Below, piece after piece: positions 45,761 to 57,812 of a stretch of 64,000 nt of DNA (position 1 is the first letter of the stretch; each line of letters opens with the position of its first letter). Where the stretch lies: positions 3,987,001 to 4,051,000 of the forward strand of contig JANJXV010000030.1 of assembly GCA_024803745.1 (NCBI GenBank). The letters run 5' to 3'. Under the pieces are notes generated by a model. It searched no databases, was not told the origin of the DNA, and saw nothing but the letters and a program-made list of their open reading frames with translations. The stretch comes from Megascapheus bottae. Lineage: Eukaryota > Chordata > Mammalia > Rodentia > Geomyidae. Position numbers and translations under genes: made by a program.

Positions 45761-46640
45761 TTCTTGATGAGAGAAGGAAGAGTACTACCTCTCCAGGTAG
45801 GCTGGAAAAATGGATGCAAACAAGTACAAGAAATCTTTCCTAGGAAGAAAACACTCTGGATTTAAAGATGGGTCGACACCACAGGTGTGTGTGTGTGCAT
45901 CGTCATGTAGTTCATACATGCATTTCATAATCGGGTCTCCGTTATTAAAACATTGAAAGCAAGCATTCATGATTGGACAAGAAAATGAAAGATGGACCTC
46001 AAATCTCAAAGCCATGTTTAATCCAGAGAAGAGAAAGTAGTTGATGGTACACACGATAACTTTATATATAAAGAAAAGAATTCAGGCTGGTAGATATTAA
46101 ATGAAGATGTCTACTAGAAAAGAATGAATTACGTATCCACACATGCCCTCACTTACTAGGAGTGTAGCTCTTGCTTTGCTTTCCTGCTTAGTTTATAGAT
46201 GTGAAGGCACAGATGTGTTAAAGTCGTACACATTGCAACAGGAGAAATCACAACCTCAACGGTAAAGCCCTTTAGAGCCATCCTTAGACACTTATTGAGA
46301 CAAGTGTGCATCAAAGTAGCTCAGTGTGAGTGATGGTTCCTGACAGCTGATGGAAGAGTTCTGGAGGATTGAGAGCGAGGTCAGAATTACAAACATCATG
46401 CCTCTGCAACCGCAGTGACTCAAAACGTGCTCAATAATATTATACACTAGGAAATGGCAAAGTAAACATACTGGACATCCCTGAGTCTGGCAACTGGAGG
46501 CACATTTCCTGTAACCTGTGTTTGTGAATGAAAAGACAGTGTTGTTTACAAGCCATTTAACAACACATTTTGTTTTACCAAGTAGGATAAGATTAAAGCA
46601 ACAGCACCAATAATAACAATAAGAATAAGAAACAAAACTG
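45761..46640. other. Unassigned intron sequence
   Basis: Nothing recognised with confidence; a weak antisense MIR-like trace (agtttatagatgtgaaggca) lies near 46.19 kb. Confidence 0.4.
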
Positions 46641-46865
46641 TATGCTGGTGGCTCATACCTGCAATCCTAGCTATTTAGAAGAGGCTGAGATCTAAGGATC
46701 ATGGTTCAAAGCCAGCCCAGGCAGAAAAGTCTGTGAGATTCTTATCTCCAGTTATTCACCTAAAGACCGGAAGTGGAGCTTGGTTCAAAGTGGTAGAATG
46801 TTAGTCTTGAGCAAAAAAGCTCAGACAGTGCCCAGGCCCTGATTCAAGCCCATGACCAAAACAAA
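46641..46865 (+). repeat. B1-ID composite SINE
   Basis: gctggtggctcatacctgca, atcctagctatttagaagag, gatcatggttcaaagccagc, then gagcttggttcaaagtggta and ggccctgattcaagcccatg, with an (aaac)n tail to about 46.9 kb. Confidence 0.9.
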
Positions 46866-49800
46866 CAAACAAACTAAACTAAACAAAAACAAACAAAAAA
46901 GCCTTTGGTATATGACAATGTCCATTACCTAGAAAAATTATTCATGTGAAATCATATACTGAAAAAATACTTATAAACTAGCTAATATTTAAAATATTGA
47001 CCCTAGATCCTGCCATCTAAAAAATCACTTCAAGGAGGAGCTGTATAAAAATATGTAAACTAAACAGCGGGACCTTGTCCTCGTTTCAAACACGAACAGT
47101 GAGGTTTTGTCCTGTTTGACTCTTCTTTTTGTAGGCCACATATATTTCAGCATCTCGTGCATCTAACTTGAGCGATTACATAACCATTGCACTCCACAGA
47201 TCTCTGCTGGTACCCCCGGGCTACTGTAGCTCAGCCTCTTGTAAGTCCCCTTCTTATGTTTTCCCTTGGCCCAAACACACTCTGACAGATGGCGTCTTTC
47301 AACTTGACCCACTTTCTTTCCGAAGTGTCTATTCTAACTGCACACAGGTATCTCTCTCCACCAACGTTGCTTCTATCTAAGCATGCATGCAAATTGGTAC
47401 GAACAGGTGGGCTACCCTGCGAAGCAGGGAAATAATTATTCTCTGTGCAGGCATTTTTTTTTTTTTGTAGGTAAAGGCAAAGGATTTGCCTCATTTATTT
47501 TCAGGAGCCTGGACTTTATAAGTGCTGTTTCTAAAGCTGCTATTCTATGAACTTCATAGGTGAGTCCCCCAATTTGTAAAATGACTGGGTTAGCCTTGAG
47601 TTTTGTGAAGTACTCGGAAGGTTTGATTCCTTTTGGGTGACTGTAGGCTGTGAATTTTCTTCCCGCAGTTTCAGAGATGGACGAAACTCATGGGTTTAGT
47701 TCTGAAAGCATCTAATACCACAGGAGTCCAGCCTGCGGAATCCGCTGCTAGTACACGAGGTGAGCTCAGTGGTGTCCCTTCAGAGTTTAAACTATGAAGT
47801 CTGCTCCCCAGCGGAGTCCCTCAGTATAGGTCTGTCTTTGGAACTAGGATAAAATAGGCCACTAGGGTGGGTGCTAGTACAATTTGTCCTTTTAAGAGGA
47901 GGAGGGCAGGACACAGACACCCAGGGTGGGGCAGTCACGTGAGGACTGGGCCAGGGGAAGCTAAGGGACAGGAGAGAATAATGAGAGCATAATGTCATGA
48001 GACCTCATCTCCTTGAAAGGTATCTTTTAGAAAGTGGCTATTGGTTGAGATCTAGCAGCTGTTTATAAAGCACCCTGTCTTTGAACCCAGGCAGTCTCAG
48101 GTAGAATAACTATGGAGATGGACGAACTTGTACTCTGAGTACTGAGTCTGAATCGCAGTTAAGCTTTCAAAACTTAGTAACGCAGACTCCTCACCACTAC
48201 GAGGAAGGAGCTCTAAGCAAATAAGACAGAATTTGGGTTTGAACTGGGGACTCCAGAGCAACTGAGAAAAATGACCATAGAACTGGGTTGTGAGATGATC
48301 TGTGGGAACAAGAAGAAAGGAGGAGATAAAGGAAGGGAAGCAAGGAGAGAAAGAGGGAGGAAGGAGGGAAAGAGAGGAGAATGGAGAGAAGGAGGGAGAC
48401 AGACAGAGTGACATACAGAGAGGGAGAGAGTCACTCAGGCCTATGTCACTCAAGCGATCTCTTTTTATTTTCCCATATGGGATAACCAATATTTGAAAAT
48501 GTGTGAAGAAAGGGGCATAGAGGATCAGATAACCTATTAATTATCTCAGAATTATTGCAACCTTTGCAAATTAAACAGAAAGATTCTCTCCTGTTTCTCA
48601 CTGTCCTTTGGCGAAGTTCACCACTGGATATGGGAATGTAAATTTTAATTTGAATTAGATTGCGTCTCATAAATTGAAAAAAGGAGTGGAAAGTTATGGA
48701 CTCTGCCTGAGGACCACTGAGAGACAGAAAAAGAGAGGGATTACCAGAGGATGGGTAAAAGAGAAAAATGGAAAAACACCCCAACCGTCATTCTCTTTTC
48801 ACACTGCAAAGATTTCAAACTCAGAATGAATCACCAGCACCTACTTTCTAGGGAAGGATCCAGAAGACACAGGTTCTGCCTGCCTGCCCTCAGCACTGAC
48901 CACTCACCTGCAGTGCTGGCCAACCCCCCCAGCTCAGCTGTCCAGCCTCACTCCGACTGGTAGGTGCTGGATTCTTTAGCCAGGGTTGCAGGTGAGTAGA
49001 GAATGGGATCCCCTTACATCCTTAAAGTCTAAGGAGGATTCAGGAAATATACAGCTCCTGAGGACCTTTTCAGATTGCCCAAACTCCTAGGTGACAGCCC
49101 CGTGAGACCCATCAGTAACCACTCGTGTGTAAATACCACGACTCCTAATTCACAGGCATTAGCAGTATGGCTTTCCTTGTGGTTTGGCAAAATCCCTTTC
49201 CTGTGGTTTTATTTCTAAGGCATTCTGCTGTTCTTCTCCCATGGCAGCCTTTGCAGTCTCCAAGTTCACAGGCATTCCAGGCTTAGTGTATAGGTCACAT
49301 GCGCATTAGCTTTGGTATATTTTTGGAAATGGGGAAAAAGCTGGAATACAAACAAACACATTCCAGATTGTTCCATGTGCACCTCCAGATGTGAGAGACG
49401 GGCAGAGATACAGAGCATCTGACACATGATTGACAGCTGAAGGTGTATCTTGGCAGGAAAGTGTATTTATATTAAGGGAAAAAAATTCTAAAGGTGTATG
49501 TTCACACTTCACTCAGGCTCATAGCTTTCTAAATGATCTGCCAAGGCATTCTGGGGTCTTGTAAAGTTCTAAACAACTCCACCGTTGTATAATCTGGGAA
49601 TGGCGGCTCTTAGAAATTGTATGGTATCATTGTCTACATTTGAGCTTATCCTGGTCAAGTGAGTTTCCAGAGTAAAACAAAGATTATTTGGGGTAAGTTG
49701 GAGTGGTGGAGTCTAGCCTAGTGGCCATCTAGTCTGGGCGTGACTATGTCCCTTCTCTGCTTGGAGTTTCTGAAAGATGCTAGCACCGAAGGATGGTGGG

Positions 49801-51939
49801 ATGAGGAGAGGTCAGAACTCTGCTGTCTTCCTGCTTCAGACCCTGATGTAAGAGTAGAAAACAACGTTAGCAGATTTTCCTTCCATTAAAGCCATTTAAA
49901 TGGAGGCTCTCAAGAATGACTCCATCAAGAGATGCCTCCCGCATCTGCAGCCTGCTGAGCACTGGCTGTGGAGCTCGTCTGTTTATAGCAGCAGCTGTAT
50001 TCTGGAATCATCTGGGCAGTTAAAATTTTACACAAGCTGCAGTGTATTTCTCAAACTAGGAAACAAGACGTGTTCTTGGTTTAATTCCCTACCTGAGTTC
50101 CAACTCTCATACACTGAAACAAACACATAACTCCTCTCATGGCACTCTGGTCCAAGAAATTGTGCATTATCCTTCTTTTAGTTTGGGCAATAGAACTTGG
50201 TGTTTCTCAGAGGCTAGGCAAGCACTCTGCCATTGAACTAGTCCTGCTTCTGCCTCCCTCCCCATCCTACTTTTATGTCATTGTAGGGAATTTCCCATCT
50301 GCTTTTTTCCTTCTTGCTCCATGTATATTTATTGACTCTTTTCTAGACCTGGGGCAAAATTACTGTCACTTCCAAGAGGTCTGACCTTTCACAATTTTAA
50401 TGAAGCCATTATAAGTAGTTAACTCAGTTATTTTTGTTGGAGGATAATTGGCAGGTGTTGGAGGAGCTCATAGACAGAGATAGCAGGTGGCACAGGACTC
50501 TAGTGGTAGATTAGATTGGGGGGAGGGGGTTTAGGGCTTCGATCAAGAGATTTCATTGCTCACTTGGCTCTGAGGGTGATTAAATGTACAAGAAACTCTG
50601 TGGGAGATGGACTAAACTGTGATTCTGGTCTGGAATTCTGAAAGGTTTTGTGAAATACAAACTGCACTTTATAAAACGGCATAGGTATTCTGAAGAGTCC
50701 CAGAGGCAGAACTGTTATGACAGGGGAGATAAGACGCTGTGTGGCAAATGTTAAGGTGACACTGGCTCCTAGACTGAAATTGCTTTCTTCTCTTGGCATA
50801 TGGGTTTTCCACCATTTTCTGGCCTTTTCCTTGGGGACGCATTACACCAAAACCCATTTGTTAATTTAGTTCTTTCCATTTTTATAACACATTGTCATCG
50901 TTCATTTCTTCCAGGCAGGGAACGCCCACATTTCCTAAACCCGAAGCTTTAGCCGGAATCCATCACTCAAGCCAGTGAATGGAGCTCCTTTGGCATCCTG
51001 TATCTGACGCAGAGGCTTGAATCCATGCCCGAGGCCTTGATCTTGCTGAAATGCCGTTGTTTGAGATACACGCTATCCAGCATGAAATCAGGAAAGCAAT
51101 CAGGTCGTGCCTCTTTACAGCTTCTCATTCTCCATCCTTTGCATTGTAGTAGGGCAGAGCGGGCACAGATTCTCCCTCATCTTGGGGAGTGGGCAGTGGG
51201 CATCTTGTTTTTTTCCTTTTTCTTGAGTGTACATAAATGTCCGCTCCTAGGATTTGGAGGGTAACGTTTCCTCACTTGGCTGCGTGCTTTGGGGTTGTGA
51301 TTTCCTAGCGACGCTGAGACTGTGGTTCACAGTGATGTTAAGTAACGGAGATGTGTCCTGTGTCCTCAGCCAGTGCTCTGGGGACAGCGTACAGTCTGCT
51401 CCAGTATGCCTTGACCTGTCCCACTTTGCTCTCCCAGTCCAGTGTGATCTTTAGTAGCATCACTTCATCTCCCAACTGTCCCAGTTTGGAAGATAAAGCG
51501 AGAGGTCACCCTACTTATGAACAAAGGTCCCATTTGAAGGGGGTGGCCTGAGGGCATTGGAAAGTACTCTTTAATCCCTGACAAGCTTCTGACTCTCAAG
51601 CCAGATTTCTTTTTCCTTCTACAGAATTTCCCCGATTGCTTTGTAGGCACTCCTTAATCCATCTGCTCAAAACAGAATGAGTGCTGCTTGCATATTCAGC
51701 CTTTCCCTGACCTATTTGATACTATCTACCAGTGTCCAAATTAGAAACCCTGGAACCAGTTCCATTTCTCTGTTTTCCTGACTCCACCTGTTAAATGGGT
51801 TACTCAGTTCTGTAGGGGAAACCTCTAGTCCTGTAGCCCCACATCCGGCTAGCACCACATTAGACCGGGGCGAGTGCTTGTAAGCATCTCCTCTGTACCG
51901 TGTTGACTCATTTACCCTTCACTTATTGCCGAAGTCATT
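46866..51939. other. Unassigned intron sequence
   Basis: No gene recognised. Contains the purine tract at 48308-48430 and an ID-like antisense scrap at about 50185-50245 (ctaggcaagcactctgccat). The rest shows no repeat hallmark I can name. Confidence 0.45.
48308..48430. repeat. Purine-rich (GGAA/GGGA)n tract
   Basis: About 120 bases of mostly A and G with gggaggaaggagggaa-type units. Confidence 0.88.
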
Positions 51940-52265
51940 TTATTCTGGCAATACTGGCATTTGAACTAAAGATCTTTTACTTACCAGACAAGCAGTTAAC
52001 CGTTACAACCATGCTTCTCGTCCTTTCGTTTTTTTCTTTGCTCTTACTAGTTTGGAACAAGGTCTTGCTTTTTGCCTGGATTGGGCTGATCTGATAACTG
52101 TGATCTTCCTGTTCTTGCTTCCTGTCATGGCTGGGATGACAGGTGCCCACTCCCACACGCAGACTTTTTCCGTTGGGATGTGGGGTATGAGGTGAGTGTC
52201 TTCTGCGTTGCTCCTGCCACCATTCCTCCTCCGTAGCTGGGATTGTGGCTGTGGGCCCTGGTCCT
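51940..52265 (-). repeat. Diverged B1-ID-like SINE, antisense
   Basis: tactggcatttgaactaaag and ttaccagacaagcagttaac are ID-like; aacaaggtcttgctttttgc, ctggattgggctgatctgat and tgtcatggctgggatgacag are antisense B1. Old copy. Confidence 0.65.
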
Positions 52266-55200
52266 GGTCCTGAGTCATTTTTCATGAATGGCGGTTATGT
52301 AGAAGTCAAGGAGGTAAGAGATCATGTGATCTTTCAGGACTACGTTTCTGTAGCTGACAGAAGAAGTCCAAGGTCAGCAGCGTCAAGAGAAGCAACAAAG
52401 CCACACACTGCAAGGATCCACGCATCATAGGCTGGTGGCATCGAGATTCACACTTTACCAAGACCAGTGCAAGAACTCTGAAGGGAAAGGAGCAATTTTG
52501 AATGAAGGGATTCCATCTTGCTTTGTGCAGGTCCTTCTCTTGTTTTACACTGGAACAGCCTTTTCTCAACTCACTGTTCAGAGATCGCCCATGACAGCTG
52601 AAGATAACTTCTCCAAGGGAAGCCTTAGGAAGGTGTTGATTTCAAGCCTAGCCATGAGTGATGAGTGAGTGGCCTTAACCAGCTTCCTCACACGTCTTTT
52701 ACCTGAACCTCAAAGGTCCTGAATTTACACCACCGAATGTCTTCACTTCAGCAGCTCGGGTGAGGTCACTGGTAAGAGAATAGGATGGTCGAAGGTACTT
52801 GATGTTATTTCTGCCTCTGACTTCTTCAAACGCTGCTCATACCTTACCCTTATCTGCTACCATGTGTCCTCACGGCGCCAGTCATTTTTGCTACTGGACC
52901 ATTTTTTTCTCAGCATATTGAGGCCTGAGCTTTCCTGGCAGGTTGGCTATTCAGGAAATTTTGAATTCCAATCGATGTACAAGCTCTGAGATCCTGCCCC
53001 ATTTACCAGGCTGCTGAAAATTCTACTTTCCTTTTCTGTAAACTAGATTATCATGTTCTTCCTCAGCAATGTGAGAAATTGGGTTAATTTCTCATCTCTT
53101 ATAAGGATTAAGTATTCTTGTAACTGAAAATGGAACAATGAGCATATAAGTAATTGTGCAGACAGCAGGTCAAAGTATTAGTACCTGCATTTGCAAGTCT
53201 AAATTGAATTATTTTCCTTTTAGAATTGAACTTCTGGCTAATGTATGAAAATGATATTTGTTATTTTTTAACCCTCCTAATAGACTGCTATATTCATGCA
53301 GCCAGACTCAGGCTGACCCCTGCTAAATTACCCTTCCCGAGGGTGACCAGATGAAAATGACAAGATCAAGGCACCATCTCATCTCAAAAGTGCCTTTGCA
53401 GTGCCCGTGTGTGCATGTGTGGTGATCTGTAATAACCACACAGATGAGGGCATGCATACTGGCAAACGTACTCCTACGGAGTGGGGGATGGCACCCTGGT
53501 TTCTAGCTCCATCCACCTCAATCTCATCTGCAGTACCTGCCATTCTCCCAGTGTCTCCTAAGTTTGGGCTGTTGGAATGGAGGATGGACACAGGCTGTCC
53601 TTCACTCTTTCCACCCCTCATTTATGACCTTCAGATCAGTGGCTCTTCCCATGGCCTTCCTAGAGAGTTCCAAACTCTCCATTTTTGATTTGTTTCCTCC
53701 ACAGTCTCATAGTTGGTTGGAATATGCTAGATTTTAGGCTTCAAGGGGCCTGGGGTTCTCCTGGTCTTGGCTATTGTTGCTGGTCCTCAGTGTCTCAGGG
53801 AAAAGGTGCTGAAAGACCAACTGAATATTGTTTAAGAATTTCTAACATTTCAAATTCTACACAAAGCACATTTGTTTCTGGGTCCCTCCTGCTCTATTCT
53901 GTTTGGTGCCAACTCTCCTCCCAGAACATTCTCATTGTTCTGTTCCCGAAGAGTGTACCAAGCAAGGAATCCCCTCCATAAGCCTTCAACCTTTTGGCCT
54001 GTCCATGAGATCCTCAGAACCCAGTTCAGGTACATTGGTAAGATGAGCACAAAACATCCTATTGTGTCATTGCTGAGATTTTTAAAATAGAGTACTGAAT
54101 GATTCATTAAGAGCCATGGAGTTTCCAGGGTAGAATATGAGGTATTGAGATAGATACAGAGATATGTCCCTTCCTACAAACTTTATATAACTATCACCTT
54201 TGGGCCTGCATTGGTTTGGGTGCCTTGGTTTTCTGGAAAGTATAAATTCATGCCTAGGATGAAGAATCTTTCCCTCCCTGCCCCAGCAGCACAGCCTGAA
54301 GGGAAGTGCTGTGAAGAAACAGGTCATCCTGCCTCTTGGTAGTTGCTAAGAAAGGTAGCTTGCTGGGAAATCACAGAACCTGCCAAAGAACATCTAAGCA
54401 TGCAGTCCTGTCCACCAAACTCACTTGAGTCCCTCGAGAACATGCATGGATTCCAGCATTCAGAAGGGCCCTAAGAAATATACTGAATGCAGAAACAGGT
54501 GCCACAGGACACAGGAAATACAGATCAAAATGAATGTAAAAGATTCATAGTCATTGTCTATTATTATTATTATGATTGTTATTATTAGTGCCAGAACTGT
54601 GTGCCTAGCTTCAAATCTTAGTGAGATATCCTGAAGTTCTTAGATAAGCTGAACCAAGACCAACAGCTGTCACTACACATTTTTGTAAGATTTGGAAAGG
54701 TTGATGATTAAGGATAGAAAAGGGAAACTACCTCACCCGATTGCTTTTCTTTCCTTCTCTCAAAGATCTCCCATGAAATCAGATGAATGAAGACAGATGT
54801 TACATGTTATTTTGAATCTGCAGTAAGACCAGGCAGATAAATTTGTAGGTAAAACAGTAGTTTTAAACTAGATAAATGGGATTTAAATGGAATTTTGGTC
54901 AACAATATCCTAAGTTCTAGCTACCGAATTTCATTACAATCTCAACGTTTTCTTGCTCGGTAGTTAGATTTCATTCAGTAGGGTTACCCATCCTGTTGCT
55001 TGAGGTTTTTTTTGCTTCCTGTGAAGTTATTAAGGAATACTCAACTATAATTGTAGATTCTTCAGGGAAGGTGATTTTAGGGGTAAGGAAGTCAGAACAG
55101 CTGGCACTTTGGGGCTTGATAAAAGGGTGGGAAATGGCATGAGAGGAACAAGGATGGGTTAGCAGAGACGAACAACAGAAGGACAAAGAGGAATAGCTCT

Positions 55201-57470
55201 AACAGCCAGGAGCCCGGGACCTGGCCGCTGCCCACACCTCTCCAGGGTAAGAGGGGGAGAAAGCAAATCCCTGCAGCAGTTTATCAATAAAACTTAAGCA
55301 GGCGTTTGAGGACAAAAACCCAAGACTGGGCTTGAGCACCCACAACAGCTTTCAAGTGAAAGGCCGTTTACAGAGCGAAACACATTGCATTGTAAAATAT
55401 TAGTTTCTTATTACTTCTCGTGCACAGCAAAGTAAGTAAAAAGCACAATGTGGGAGATGGATTTTCTGTGAGAATGGCAGCATGCTGCCGCTCTCTATTA
55501 GATTCCATGAAAATCAATCTGCAGCCTCGTTCAGCCTGGTAAAATTAGATCTAAAACTATTTAATTTTGTTTCCAGAGTGTTTTTCCCATTCACTGCCTA
55601 GCTTGAGGACACACGGTGATAAAATACCCTGAGTTATTACCGGCTTCCGTGTGCCTCTGCCTGGAAGAATGCTGTGGCAAGATGCGTTTTTTTGGCCACT
55701 GGGATGAAATGCTGTCCACACACAGTGTACTTCTGCCACTTTCTTGGGATTAAGAGACTCATCTTTTATTCTCTTGCTTTGCATTCTGCACGGCTTGGCA
55801 ATAAAGTGTGGCAAATGGATGTTTTTAATTTGCCTGAGAGTGGCTTTGCATGGGTTGGGAATGAGACTGCCAATAGTTTCAGGAAGTATGTATGCCTACC
55901 ATTATGTGAGCGGGGCCCTGGGAAGGGGCAGTGCGGGGCAGGGTCAGGTACGGTCTGGAATTAACACGAAAAACAGGGTGCAGGGGAATCTTGAATTACT
56001 ACCCCTTCAACTGCCATCTGCTCTCTGGAAACTCTCTGGAAAGAACTTAGACCTTGGTGAAGGTGTGAAGGGAGGCAGGGTTTCCTAAGCATATCTAGTC
56101 AGGGTGGTACCCTGCCACTACTCCTCTCTCCCCGGTGCCTCACCTGCCCTCTGTACGTCACCATGTGGGGTTCACGCAGCCCTGGGCACGAGGGTGGGGT
56201 ACGGCGAGGAGAGTTGATGGAGTGTGGGAGATCTCAGGATCTGTCGACTACTTTTTAGTTTTCCAGCCAAGTGGAATAAACAGGAGAACAGCCTGAGTTT
56301 TGGGCACCACGGGTGGAATGGATGGGACGATGGGACAGTGGAGCCTGTGATGGTGGAGGCAAGAACATGCCACCGACGCAGCAATCAGGCAGACCTCACT
56401 AGGGAGGGGCCACGGCGGACGTCTGTGGCATTGTCGCTGATTTTAAGTTACGTTGCCTGAAGTAATGAATCCTTTTCCACCTTAGAGAGAAAAGCCAGGT
56501 TGTTGGGGCTGCCGAGTTGAAGGATTACTGGGCCTCCTGCTAATGGTCACAACTCCCTTTCCACGGAATTCTCTACACAATCTCCCTACCCATTCCAGTC
56601 CGTGGCAGCTGGCTTGTGATGGAGACTCTGCTGAATTTTAAATCACTGCAAGAAATACATGATACATTGTTTCGTTTTATGACCCCAGTGTATAACTGAA
56701 CAGTAGCAGCTTTGTAATAAATGCTTTGTCAGACTGGTCCAAGTTGCAAATGTAACTGTGTTCTTTGTGGTTCATTTGTTTCTGCCTATCTCAAGAAAGT
56801 TGTAGTAGTAGCACCTGTCAAGTAAAAGTAGTCATTATGCTAAAACAAACAAAAACAACAAAAGGAAAAAGTGCCTTTCTTTCCAGGAGCAAAGTATTTG
56901 TGGAATGCTGGATTCTATAACGCTAACCAGACTTGTGTATTGAAGGGTCTCTCCGGGATGGGGACGTGCAATTTTCTGACATGACCTATAAAATGTCTGC
57001 AATGGAGAGGGCATGAAGCCTTTCTCACGACCTTGGAAATGTCTTTCACCAGCGTCTCTGGGAACTTCAGCTCTACAAGAGAAATTTAAGGCACTCTGAC
57101 ATATGGACTATCAGAAGGCCTATCCTAATGTCTTTGAAACTGCCCTAGAGACATTTCCTAAGTAGTGCAATGGAAAGATTTCCTCTTGCTTTGAATTGCT
57201 GAGCTCCAGGGTGGGGGCTAATTTTGTTTCAGTGTTGTGTGTGGAGGGGTGGCCTGGTCCGCTGTTATCAATGAGTCAGTCGCTGCCTATGTATCTGCTA
57301 AGAGTCAGGTGTCTACTGCAAAGTGGAGAGCCAGCAGGGGACAAATTAGAGGCATCCCATGAAGAAACAGTGTGTGTGGATTTTGGTTCCATGGTAACAT
57401 AGAAGCATCTAGTGAACCCCCTGAGGAATGTGTACTAATGCAGTTAAGACACTTACATCAAATACAAATG
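52266..57470. other. Unassigned intron sequence
   Basis: No gene recognised. Contains an (ATT)n run at 54558-54588. A weak MIR-like stretch may lie at 53.04-53.18 kb. The segment 55.39-55.57 kb is a candidate conserved element (see findings). Confidence 0.45.
54558..54588. repeat. (ATT)n microsatellite
   Basis: Short, once-interrupted ATT run. Confidence 0.85.
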
Positions 57471-57490
57471 ATAAAAACATATGCATCATT

Positions 57491-57795
57491 TTAAATTTTT
57501 TTAAAAATTTTTTATTGTAATTAATAGAAGGGTTACATGATATTTGCCCGATACAAGGTGCATTAATTCCCATATATTGATACCCTTTCACATGTCTTGG
57601 TCCCCATTTCCCTCCCCCCCACCCCCACCCCTCATCTTGTTTTCCCCCTTCCCTATCCAATTTCAAATAACCAAATACAAATATATCCGATATATCAGAT
57701 AACAAAGTGAGATACTGAAACAATAGAGATAACCAAGGGATAGCAAAAGTGATGAGAGATAACATAGTACATTAAGGCCAACAATCATTCATTAT
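57491..57795 (-). repeat. 5'-truncated L1 insertion with 17-bp target-site duplication
   Basis: Antisense L1 3' UTR only (about 300 bases): T-rich tail, ttattgtaattaatagaagg, gatacaaggtgcattaattc, cacatgtcttggtccccatt and aaccaaatacaaatatatcc. The 17-bp sequence aaaacatatgcatcatt is repeated exactly at 57474-57490 and 57796-57812. Because the gene is on the minus strand, this L1 lies in the same direction as ADARB2. Confidence 0.95.
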
Positions 57796-57812
57796 AAAAC
57801 ATATGCATCATT

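Noticed and set aside
57409..57765. 118-codon minus-strand frame
   Set aside because: It reads through the L1 3' UTR and its poly-A side, so it is not a gene.
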